Virus record (IMG/VR): IMGVR_UViG_3300046642_000423
Coordinates: 1 to 64,000 of that record
Direction: 5' to 3' (one strand)
From: a virus
Length of the DNA stretch: 64,000 bases
Translations under genes and position numbers: made by a program
Notes under the pieces: generated by a model
What the model was told of the DNA's origin: nothing
Databases searched by the model: none
Seen by the model: the letters and a program-made list of their open reading frames with translations, nothing else
In this document: in pieces, positions 57,460 to 64,000 of the stretch
Position numbering within the stretch: the stretch's first letter is position 1
Layout: each line of letters starts with the position of its first letter

Positions 57460-59561
57460 TGGCCGACTGGAACGAATCCTCACCTGAGAATAAGGAGTGG
57501 CAATGTCCTCCAGCTGCTGTTCGTGAGGAACGTAAGATCGGCTGGCTCGATGAAGCCTGCGAAGAGGGCGAAGCGTGGTTGAAATCTCAGCGTGGCTTCC
57601 GCACAGGCAACTACAAGCGTGCTCTCGACGTCATTTCCGGCAATGACATCTACGGCGCCGCCGCATCCTACCGTTCCAAGGTCAATCCGAACCGTCTCAA
57701 GCGCAACATCCGCGAAGTGACCGGAACGCTCGCCAAACTCCGTCCCATGTGGGGTTACAACTCTGAGAATGCAGCCTACAAATCGCAAGCCTTGATGATG
57801 AATCAGGTTACGCGCGCGTGGTATCTGCGCGCCTTCGCCGACCGTTCCATTAAAGAGGCCCTCCAATATGCTGCCGCCACCTGCCGCGGCTGGGTTGTGC
57901 CGATGTATCGCCGTGATATGTACGGCACGGGGCGCGGTGACATCAAACTTTTCACCTACGGCGCCCCATGTATCCTTCCTCTGCAACTTCCCTCTTCCAA
58001 CGACTTCCAATCCGCCTACGCCATGACTATTCTCGACATGATGCCGGTTGCGATGGCGCATGGCATGTTTCCCAAGTTCCAATCTCGCCTGCGTCCATCC
58101 TCCTCGCGCTATTGGTTCGCCAACGATGGTGTACGCAAGGCTGCAACCGGCAACATCGTGCAGCGCATCTTCGGCAAGGGTCCGCGCGGTGATACGGGCC
58201 CGCAACTCTCCGATCTTCTCGTGCCGATTCGCCGCACCTACATCATCGATCTCTCCATCAACACAACGAAGAATCCCATCCCCATGGGCGAGCCTGGTTC
58301 CTCCTGGGCGTATACGGTTCCCTACGTTGGTCAGGACATTCCCACCGGCAGCGATCCGAAATCCGGCTCTCCTACTTACCGTAAAGCCAACGAAAATGAT
58401 GCACGTCTCTACCCTTACCGCCGTTTAATGATCGCCTCTGATCAAGTGGTCATGTATGACGGACCCGGCTTCGATTGGCATGGCATGTTCCCCGGCGTAT
58501 CCTTTGCTCTTGACGAATATCCATGGGAACCACTTGGCTTCTCTTTGGTCAACGATGGGTTCGAGATCAACGAAGCGATTAAGCAGCTCGCTCGCGGCAA
58601 TATGGATAAAGCGGCCGCGCAATTAGATATGCCCTTAGCGTTCGATTCCAACGCCGTCGCTGCCAAGGAAGCCAAAGCCTTCGATCCCATGATGCCTCGA
58701 GCGCGTATCGGTTATGACGGCTCTGCCATGGACGGCGAGCCCTTCCGACCTGTTGTACCGCCCGAGGTCTTAAAGATCACGCCCGAATCGATGGCCATGA
58801 TTCAATATCTCGAATCCGCCCTCGATTCTCAAATGGCCATCTCTGACATGCAAGCCCTTGCCAAGCTCCGCGCAGTCGGTTCCATGGACGACATCGAAAA
58901 GATCCTCGAAGCCAACGGTCCCATCATCGAAGACATGTCCCGTTCGATGGAACCGCCCATGCGCGACCTTGGTATAATGACGAAATACAATGTACTCCAG
59001 TACTACACGACACCTCGCGTAATGCAGATCGTCGGCATCGACGGCGTGACTCCGCAAGTATTTGACTATGATCCATCGCAGATTGTTCCTTCTCACTTAC
59101 CTGGTGAGAATCCAGACTTCCCCTCCATGCACGATAAAATCACACGCGCACGAGCCTTCGCCGACAATCTGGAGTTCTTCATACTCCCCAACTCTCTGCA
59201 TGAAATCACGCAGACACAGATGAAGCTCATTCTCATCCAGCTACGCAAGGCCGGCATCAAGATCGACTCACAGACGATCGCCGAAGCATGCAACGTTCCT
59301 AACTACGGTACAATTCCCGGTTCCGACGTCATGGAACGCTTCAAGAACGAACAGGAAATGGACATTCAGTTCGCCGCGCGCATGCATGAAATTGCAGAGT
59401 CAGAGGGTCTTATTCCTCCTCCCACGGCACCTGGCGGACCTCCCGGCGCACCTCCTCCGGGTGGAGGCAATCCCGAGGGTCGTCCCACAACTGGCGTAGC
59501 GCCACCGCGTGTGGTATCGAAAGACAACGGGGCCCGCTCGACCATTACCCAATCCAAATGA
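57459..59561 (+). CDS. portal protein
   Basis: 700 residues, TGATG overlap at its start. Early part (GWLDEACEEGEAWLKSQRGFRTG ... ASYRSKVNPNRLKRNIREVTGTLAKLRP) and a long helical stem followed by a Pro/Gly-rich end (PPPTAPGGPPGAPPPGGG near 655-672) are typical of short-tailed phage portals (head-tail connector size ~700). Position between terminase and scaffold/capsid confirms the role. Twelve copies would form the DNA-entry vertex. Confidence 0.75.
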   Translation: MADWNESSPENKEWQCPPAAVREERKIGWLDEACEEGEAWLKSQRGFRTGNYKRALDVISGNDIYGAAASYRSKVNPNRLKRNIREVTGTLAKLRPMWGYNSENAAYKSQALMMNQVTRAWYLRAFADRSIKEALQYAAATCRGWVVPMYRRDMYGTGRGDIKLFTYGAPCILPLQLPSSNDFQSAYAMTILDMMPVAMAHGMFPKFQSRLRPSSSRYWFANDGVRKAATGNIVQRIFGKGPRGDTGPQLSDLLVPIRRTYIIDLSINTTKNPIPMGEPGSSWAYTVPYVGQDIPTGSDPKSGSPTYRKANENDARLYPYRRLMIASDQVVMYDGPGFDWHGMFPGVSFALDEYPWEPLGFSLVNDGFEINEAIKQLARGNMDKAAAQLDMPLAFDSNAVAAKEAKAFDPMMPRARIGYDGSAMDGEPFRPVVPPEVLKITPESMAMIQYLESALDSQMAISDMQALAKLRAVGSMDDIEKILEANGPIIEDMSRSMEPPMRDLGIMTKYNVLQYYTTPRVMQIVGIDGVTPQVFDYDPSQIVPSHLPGENPDFPSMHDKITRARAFADNLEFFILPNSLHEITQTQMKLILIQLRKAGIKIDSQTIAEACNVPNYGTIPGSDVMERFKNEQEMDIQFAARMHEIAESEGLIPPPTAPGGPPGAPPPGGGNPEGRPTTGVAPPRVVSKDNGARSTITQSK

Positions 59562-59779
59562 ATCATACAAATGGACATACGGCCATAGCTCCTGTTATCG
59601 ACCATCATAAACTCGTGCGCGAGCGCGGCTTTCTTCCCTCCACTTCCCTCGCCGAAATCTGCGCGCATTTGAATGATTCCAACTCCACCGGAACCCTGAT
59701 GATCGACTTCTCGCAAGGCGCAATGAACTCCATCCGCTTCCGTGAAGAACAAAAAGTATCCTTCGACGACAACAAATAA
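59558..59779 (+). CDS. small protein after portal, unknown
   Basis: 73 residues, ATGA overlap with the portal. IDHHKLVRERGFLPSTSLAEICAHLND then NSIRFREEQKVSFDDN; looks folded and soluble. Function unknown; likely head assembly. Confidence 0.6.
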   Translation: MNHTNGHTAIAPVIDHHKLVRERGFLPSTSLAEICAHLNDSNSTGTLMIDFSQGAMNSIRFREEQKVSFDDNK

Positions 59780-59790
59780 CTAAAATCTCC

Positions 59791-59821
59791 TTGACAACCA
59801 CTAGGGTAATCATCGTACAGT
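59791..59821 (+). promoter_or_regulatory. candidate promoter inside head module
   Basis: TTGACA (59791-59796) followed by TACAGT (59816-59821) at 19 bases. Moderately good. About 115 bases later lies a strong hairpin with T tract, so the promoter could make a short RNA or feed the capsid genes past a leaky terminator. Confidence 0.4.
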
Positions 59822-59876
59822 CACATCCGTTAGCGGGATTCAAACTGGCGCAGCCTTAATTGGCGCGCGTACCAAG

Positions 59877-59935
59877 CGGCCCGCGTAGGACAGGATGGCT
59901 TCTTCCCCCATCTTCTCTTGCGCGGGCCGTTTTCT
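59877..59935 (+). terminator. rho-independent-type terminator
   Basis: 9-bp perfect stem CGGCCCGCG (59877-59885) / CGCGGGCCG (59921-59929) directly followed by TTTTCT. The 35-base loop contains a further GATGG...CCATC pairing. The best terminator in the window; lies between portal and scaffold genes. Confidence 0.65.
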
Positions 59936-59961
59936 ATTTACATCATCGATAGGAGACTCGA

Positions 59962-60018
59962 GTGAAAATCAGCAAGAAGGCGGAAATGAAAAAGGGCGGT
60001 AAAAAGGGCGGCAAATAA
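59962..60018 (+). CDS. 18-residue Lys/Gly peptide
   Basis: GTG start seven bases after TAGGAG. Sequence MKISKKAEMKKGGKKGGK: almost all Lys and Gly. It is the first coding sequence after the terminator. So short that it may be a leader peptide, but the charge matches other basic micro-proteins of the head and tail regions. Confidence 0.4.
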   Translation: MKISKKAEMKKGGKKGGK

Positions 60019-60024
60019 CTAAGG

Positions 60025-60049
60025 GGGACGGTTGAATTTATCCCGTCCC
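60025..60049 (+). other. hairpin between head micro-genes
   Basis: 7-bp stem GGGACGG (60025-60031) / CCGTCCC (60043-60049), 11-base loop. No T tract. Lies just upstream of the ribosome site for ATG 60072; could modulate expression or mark an RNA processing point. Confidence 0.4.
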
Positions 60050-60071
60050 ACACTCTCGAAGAGGTGATTCG

Positions 60072-60221
60072 ATGGCTTACGGCAAGTCCAGCAGCAAGGT
60101 TCAGAACATGGCGAAGATTGGCGGCAGCTCGAAGAAACTCTCGCTCAAGACCGATATGGGTGCAGGTATGGCTGGCTCCATTAAAAAGGGCGCGAAGTCC
60201 GGCCCGCACAAAAAGGTTTAA
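60072..60221 (+). CDS. small basic Ser/Lys/Gly protein
   Basis: 49 residues, GAGGTGAT before ATG, TAATG overlap at the end. KSSSKVQNMAKIGGSSKKLSLK ... IKKGAKSGPHKKV, in parts: strongly basic and low in hydrophobics, like a nucleic-acid-binding or packaged peptide. Confidence 0.6.
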   Translation: MAYGKSSSKVQNMAKIGGSSKKLSLKTDMGAGMAGSIKKGAKSGPHKKV

Positions 60222-60514
60222 TGGCATCTGGCGCCATTCCGGCCATGCCTAGTCCTGGTGGAGACGTTCCACCGCCGCAGGGTGGACCGACTCAGCCCGT
60301 ACAGGTGGCACCAGCTCCTGCGACTCCATCGACGGGGCAGATAAAGACGGTTCTGTTAATCAAAGCAGTACAGGCTCTACGCATGCTATCCAAAGAGGCG
60401 CCTGAGATATCGCAAGACATTATGGAAATACTCAACAGGTTACAAAAAGCGTCTGGTGCAATGCAGGAAGCATCCACTCCCGGTGAGCCGCAAGCTCCGC
60501 CGTCAGCTGGATAG
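60221..60514 (+). CDS. small head protein with Pro-rich N-terminus
   Basis: 97 residues, ATG overlapping the upstream TAA. Pro/Gly/Ala-rich first 40 residues, then a helix (TVLLIKAVQALRMLSKEAPEISQD), and a second Ala/Gln-rich region. Lies directly upstream of the scaffold gene; possibly a scaffold accessory. Confidence 0.55.
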   Translation: MASGAIPAMPSPGGDVPPPQGGPTQPVQVAPAPATPSTGQIKTVLLIKAVQALRMLSKEAPEISQDIMEILNRLQKASGAMQEASTPGEPQAPPSAG

Positions 60515-60562
60515 TGAAAGGCGACTAAAAGAAACTCCACCATCCATGGAGGAAAGTGAACA

Positions 60563-61408
60563 ATGACATACGCAGAACATCTCAAAACTCTAGGCGCAAC
60601 GCAGGAAGACATCACTCTCCTCGACACGCCTCTTGCACGCAAGGCCTTCGATAAGCAGCAAGCTGAACTCACCGCCGCCACTGAGCGAGTCGCCGCAGCC
60701 GACAAAGCCCGCACCGACGACCGCGCGACCTACGAGAAATGGCGCGACGAACAAGTCCTCCCCGAGTACGCCAAAATGCAGAACGAACTCATCGCCGAGA
60801 AGGGTGAGCGCGCCAAGGCCGAGGCCGCGATTCGCAAGATGCAGGAACTGGGATTGATCGATGTGGCGAAAACGATGGGCTACGCGCCAGCTGAACCAGA
60901 AAAGAAGACTGGCCTGCCCGAAGGATTCGATCCAACCAAGTACGTCACAATGGATCAGGTCACACAGATCGCTCAATCAGAAGGCGATGCCATCGCACTC
61001 GCGCAGGACATTGCCGCTGAACATTCCGCATTGTTCCCCGACAAGAAACTCAACTTCCGTGCTCTCCGCGCCGAGGCTCAGGCCGCTCGTCAACCTGTAG
61101 AAGCCTATTGGAAGAACAAATATGGCGTGGATGCCGCGCGCGCTGCGCGTGAATCGGCGGATAAGGCTGCTTATGAGAAGCGCCTGATGGAACAAGGTGC
61201 GAAGGAAGAACGCGAGCGTCTGGCTACGACCTACGGCAATCCCGATTTGCGCCCCTTGGCACCCTCGACCTCACCTTTCACCAAGCGTCCCGAGGCAGGC
61301 CGCGAAGCGCAACCGTGGGAAGTGGGCGACCGCTCGAACGAGCGCGTACAACGCGCCACCAAGACAATTTTAGATATGCAGTCAGGACAAGGCGGGCGAG
61401 CGAACTAG
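60563..61408 (+). CDS. scaffolding protein
   Basis: 281 residues, GGAGGAAAGTGAAC before ATG. Almost entirely charged helix (KQQAELTAATERVAAADKA ... MQNELIAEKGERAKAEAA) with a basic C-terminal third and few hydrophobics. Immediately upstream of the major capsid gene. Typical phage scaffolding organisation; would guide procapsid assembly and then leave. No protease motif seen. Confidence 0.8.
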   Translation: MTYAEHLKTLGATQEDITLLDTPLARKAFDKQQAELTAATERVAAADKARTDDRATYEKWRDEQVLPEYAKMQNELIAEKGERAKAEAAIRKMQELGLIDVAKTMGYAPAEPEKKTGLPEGFDPTKYVTMDQVTQIAQSEGDAIALAQDIAAEHSALFPDKKLNFRALRAEAQAARQPVEAYWKNKYGVDAARAARESADKAAYEKRLMEQGAKEERERLATTYGNPDLRPLAPSTSPFTKRPEAGREAQPWEVGDRSNERVQRATKTILDMQSGQGGRAN

Positions 61409-61431
61409 CTCAACGATAAAGGAGAATAACT

Positions 61432-62691
61432 GTGGCTGACAAATTTGGATATCCTGTCCGTCGAATCAGTACTCGCGTCGTCATCGACATGGAGTCGATG
61501 CAAGTTGTCGAGCGCGATTCGTACGACTATTCAGGGCCGATGGCGCTCGCCGCGGACCCGACTTTCGACCAGATCAGCGCCACGACTCTCGCAGATTTGC
61601 GCGACGACATCCTCTACGATAACTTCTTCGTAGACACTGCTTGGTTGCGCAAGCTCCGCGTTTCCGGTGCACTCGATGAGTTCCTCGGCGGCACGCTCAT
61701 GCAAACGCCATTCCAGTATGACCGCGTGAACGGCGGCGCGATCGCTCCCGGCTCTGACGTGACGGTCATGCAGAAGCAGATCCTTGCGGCGACGGCATTC
61801 GTTCCCAAGGAATACGTCGAGCAAGTTCCCTTGAACCTGTTCCAGACGAATGTCGTCCAAGGATCCGGTCCCGCGGTCAAAGTGAAGATTGTCGATGCCT
61901 ACATGTCCAACGCCGTTCAGGCGCTCAACACCGACATCGCCATCGACTTCTATCGCCACGGTCAATCGATCTCTGGCAGCAACCGCATAATCTACATCAA
62001 CGGAATCTCCGAGGCGCTCAACGATGGTGTCAATCCCTCCTGGGATGGCAACGTATTCACGACCTACGGTGGCCAGTCGCGCAACGGAGTGGTTGGCAAC
62101 ACGCTGAACTCAGTTCCGACATGGGTAGGCGACCAGGCCGGCAACACAGGTCAGATCACCTACAAGCAGATCGTCGAAGCATATCTCAACTGCGTGCAGC
62201 GCCCTGACATTGGCCTGTGCAACAAAGCTCTCTACGCCTATCTACTCGAGCGCCAGGAACCGAAACAGCGTTTTGAGATGCAGCAGGACGTATCGATCGG
62301 CATGAGCGGCCTCAAGGTACTCGACGGCATGATCTTCGAGGACAAGCTGGCTCCTTCGACCAAGTACGGGACGATCCTCCCGTCCGGCCTGTCGCAGACG
62401 ACTTCGATCAAGCCATCCACCTTCACCACGCCAACTCTCTCGGCAACCCAGTCGGCCATCTCGAACTTCCCATCCGTGACCTCTTGCAAGCCTGGTGAAC
62501 CGTTCTTCTGGCTGCGCGCCAAGGGTTGGAAGCTGCGCCCCTCGGCCGACCCAGAATACAATTTCAACTTCACGCCGCCGATCCGTTCGCAAACCAACGC
62601 GGATTTGATCGTCATGTTCCTCAAGGCGGCCTTGAATGCATACACGACCTCGCCGCGTGACAACTGGCAGTTGATCGGCGCCGGCTTCTAG
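61432..62691 (+). CDS. major capsid protein, HK97-type
   Basis: 419 residues, GTG start after AAAGGAG. An N-terminal arm of about 80 residues includes TFDQISATTLADLRDD and FFVDTAWLRKL (repeated in the Tat-signal protein at 47137). Then beta-rich P and A domains with QYDRVNGGAIAPGSDVTVM, VPKEYVEQVPLNLFQ and SIGMSGLKVLDGM. Length, position after scaffold and composition fit an HK97-fold capsid of the P22-like/large-podovirus sort. No obvious cleavage site. Confidence 0.85.
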   Translation: MADKFGYPVRRISTRVVIDMESMQVVERDSYDYSGPMALAADPTFDQISATTLADLRDDILYDNFFVDTAWLRKLRVSGALDEFLGGTLMQTPFQYDRVNGGAIAPGSDVTVMQKQILAATAFVPKEYVEQVPLNLFQTNVVQGSGPAVKVKIVDAYMSNAVQALNTDIAIDFYRHGQSISGSNRIIYINGISEALNDGVNPSWDGNVFTTYGGQSRNGVVGNTLNSVPTWVGDQAGNTGQITYKQIVEAYLNCVQRPDIGLCNKALYAYLLERQEPKQRFEMQQDVSIGMSGLKVLDGMIFEDKLAPSTKYGTILPSGLSQTTSIKPSTFTTPTLSATQSAISNFPSVTSCKPGEPFFWLRAKGWKLRPSADPEYNFNFTPPIRSQTNADLIVMFLKAALNAYTTSPRDNWQLIGAGF

Positions 62692-62737
62692 TCAGGGTAC
62701 AAACGATATTCGATTCTAAGTAAAGGAGAACTTAAAT

Positions 62738-63379
62738 ATGGCCGGCGGAATGCTCACAAAGCAGTGCGATGCTCTCACCGCGAAATACCTGAACGATGTG
62801 AACGACGCGACAGCCGGCGGAGTAGTTGTCTCCGTACCCTCTGGCGCGCCTGCGGTCAACTATTCAGCGACGCAGCCTGGGGATCGTATCGTCCTTGACG
62901 ATGCGACCGCGCTCGCTCTCTCCGACACCGTCATTGGCACGCTCTATGGCGGCGTCTACATGTACGTTGGGTTCACCACGACCACGCAAGCTGCGGTCAA
63001 GGGCCGCATTGCGTTCTGGACAGCCACGAACCTCGGCAACGGGACCTACACCGTCACTGGCGATGCGCAGCCATCCACCGCCGTGCCCACCTATATCGCG
63101 GGAATTCTCATCAACGTCATCACCTCCACCAACTTTGGTTGGATCCAGGTGGCAGGCATCGCGACTGTCTCATTCGACTCCGGTACTCTGACCGCCATCG
63201 CGGCTGGCAACTGGGTAACTGCAAAGGTTAGCGCGACCCTGGCATCGTCCGCCGACGTAGGTGCTGCGGCTGGCGTCGTCACTCTCGCCGCGCAACTCGG
63301 CGTTGCAATCGCCGCACCCGTATCGAACACAGCATCGACCGTCATCCTGACTCGCGGCAACTTCATGGGCCGTATCTAA
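62738..63379 (+). CDS. putative head decoration protein
   Basis: 213 residues, AAAGGAG before ATG. Ala/Thr/Val-rich beta protein (RIVLDDATALALSDTVIG ... VAIAAPVSNTASTVILTRG, in parts). Directly downstream of the major capsid gene, the usual place for capsid decoration or stabilising proteins. Confidence 0.55.
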   Translation: MAGGMLTKQCDALTAKYLNDVNDATAGGVVVSVPSGAPAVNYSATQPGDRIVLDDATALALSDTVIGTLYGGVYMYVGFTTTTQAAVKGRIAFWTATNLGNGTYTVTGDAQPSTAVPTYIAGILINVITSTNFGWIQVAGIATVSFDSGTLTAIAAGNWVTAKVSATLASSADVGAAAGVVTLAAQLGVAIAAPVSNTASTVILTRGNFMGRI

Positions 63380-63391
63380 GGGGAGGATTAA

Positions 63392-63778
63392 ATGGCATTT
63401 ACTGCGGGCAATCAGCCTCTGGCTGGATATCCCCAGCCAGTCGGCGCGAAGATCGAAAAGGTATTCGATCACACAGGTCCTTCCTCCTATACGCAGTTCG
63501 CTACGCCGACCACCGGAGGCGACGTTATCAACGCTTCCGACCTAGGCATTGGCGGCATTGAATCGATGGCTCCTGTGGTAGACACGACCGGCAAGGTGAT
63601 AGCCTATCCGGTGTTCAATTATGGCGGCTACGGGAATGCGGTACCATCGGTGGCCATTCAATACTGGTCGCTCGTCACCGCATCGCTCTATGGCCAGTCA
63701 CAAGTCCTCGGCACGCAAGTCGTTGCGGCCTCCGACCTGTCCGGCCTGAGCTTCCGTTTCCGCGCACTGTGCGTCTAG
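63392..63778 (+). CDS. small capsid-associated protein
   Basis: 128 residues, GGGGAGG before ATG. Gly/Ser/Tyr-rich beta protein. No motif recognised. Part of the same head transcript. Confidence 0.55.
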   Translation: MAFTAGNQPLAGYPQPVGAKIEKVFDHTGPSSYTQFATPTTGGDVINASDLGIGGIESMAPVVDTTGKVIAYPVFNYGGYGNAVPSVAIQYWSLVTASLYGQSQVLGTQVVAASDLSGLSFRFRALCV

Positions 63779-63782
63779 TCCG

Positions 63783-63980
63783 ATGGCGAGCAGCACATTG
63801 AAATCGCCATTCTCGACCAAGCCTAACAGTCATTTCGATACAGGAACCGTCACGCCACCGCTAAACGGTCCCAAACTATCGTCTAAATTATCCACCAAGA
63901 TTCCAGCAAATAACTCTCATTTCGCTCGACCGCGGCGTAAACTGATGCCCAAGCCGCGTATGCCGAAGCGAGCGTTTTAA
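63783..63980 (+). CDS. small basic Ser/Pro protein, last gene in window
   Basis: 65 residues. N-terminal Ser/Thr/Asn-rich, C-terminal strongly basic (FARPRRKLMPKPRMPKRAF). Starts four bases after the upstream stop. A DNA-contacting head protein is possible; no family assigned. The 20 bases after it hold nothing recognisable. Confidence 0.5.
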   Translation: MASSTLKSPFSTKPNSHFDTGTVTPPLNGPKLSSKLSTKIPANNSHFARPRRKLMPKPRMPKRAF

Positions 63981-64000
63981 TCGGAGCCGGGGGTGCATCA

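Noticed and set aside
1-64000. Terminal direct repeat or circular join of the window ends
   Set aside because: The last 20 and first 100 bases share no repeat, and the frame crossing the join has no start; the window looks like a cut from a larger genome.

Overview
The window is a continuous stretch of a large tailed (Caudoviricetes) bacteriophage genome. It has a large terminase, portal, scaffold, HK97-type major capsid protein, several very large tail, neck and fibre proteins, a lysis cassette with an M15 peptidase endolysin, and a reverse-strand block of about 40 small early genes. The very large nozzle-like and adaptor-like proteins, with no tape measure, sheath or baseplate gene visible, suggest a short-tailed virion, but that is inference. 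I see no integrase, excisionase, CI-like repressor, DNA polymerase, RNA polymerase, tRNA or rRNA. The phage therefore looks virulent and appears to rely on host polymerases. The host is probably Gram-negative with an exopolysaccharide/exosortase system: the phage carries a lipoprotein, several Sec signal peptides, a Tat signal and a PEP-CTERM sorting signal. Soil or freshwater groups such as Acidobacteriota, Verrucomicrobiota or Proteobacteria would fit, but the sequence does not decide between them.

Layout. (a) 1-3.6 kb, + strand: the end of an unknown gene, then a tightly overlapping cassette of two GT9-like glycosyltransferases and two SAM methyltransferases. (b) 3.6-24.3 kb, +: fibre and appendage proteins with Sec signal peptides, small basic proteins, a LAGLIDADG homing endonuclease, adaptor-like and nozzle-like proteins, putative internal virion proteins, a degenerate Cas4-like protein and a collagen-like protein. 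(c) 24.3-27.1 kb, +: lysis cassette of small membrane proteins, an Ig-like protein, a lipoprotein and the endolysin. (d) 27.1-44.4 kb, mostly -: early genes including anti-defence candidates (Acb2-like cyclic-nucleotide sponge, Lar-like protein, Dam-like methylase), a PEP-CTERM protein, an HNH endonuclease, an RHH regulator, and a recombination set (RecT-like annealing protein, Fe-S PD-(D/E)XK exonuclease, RusA-like resolvase). A + strand RepA-like helicase at 38.9-39.7 kb starts divergently from the RusA operon; the gap between them contains a perfect DnaA box. (e) 44.5-45.0 kb: divergent control region with palindromes, direct repeats and a consensus + strand promoter. (f) 45.0-64.0 kb, +: zinc-ribbon/AT-hook protein, putative TerS, TerL, collagen-like fibres, methyltransferase and a GT2-GT2-methyltransferase fusion, portal, scaffold, major capsid protein and small virion proteins.

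How it fits together. Transcription probably begins in both directions from the 44.5-45.0 kb control region: leftward early genes and rightward packaging/head genes. A second divergent switch at 38.6-38.8 kb drives the helicase and the recombination operon. Three of the best promoters place the start codon at, or within a few bases of, the predicted transcription start, so leaderless mRNAs look likely. Genes are packed with ATGA/TGATG overlaps. Many short reading frames of 18-60 codons are included because they have good ribosome sites or stop-start overlaps.

The most unusual features are: exported or anchored phage proteins (four Sec signals on fibre or appendage-like proteins, one lipoprotein, one PEP-CTERM protein, one Tat-signal protein); a Tat-signal protein whose C-terminal half copies a segment of the phage's own major capsid protein; long perfect hairpins in early intergenic gaps; and an abundance of glycosyltransferases next to collagen-like and beta-rich fibre genes.
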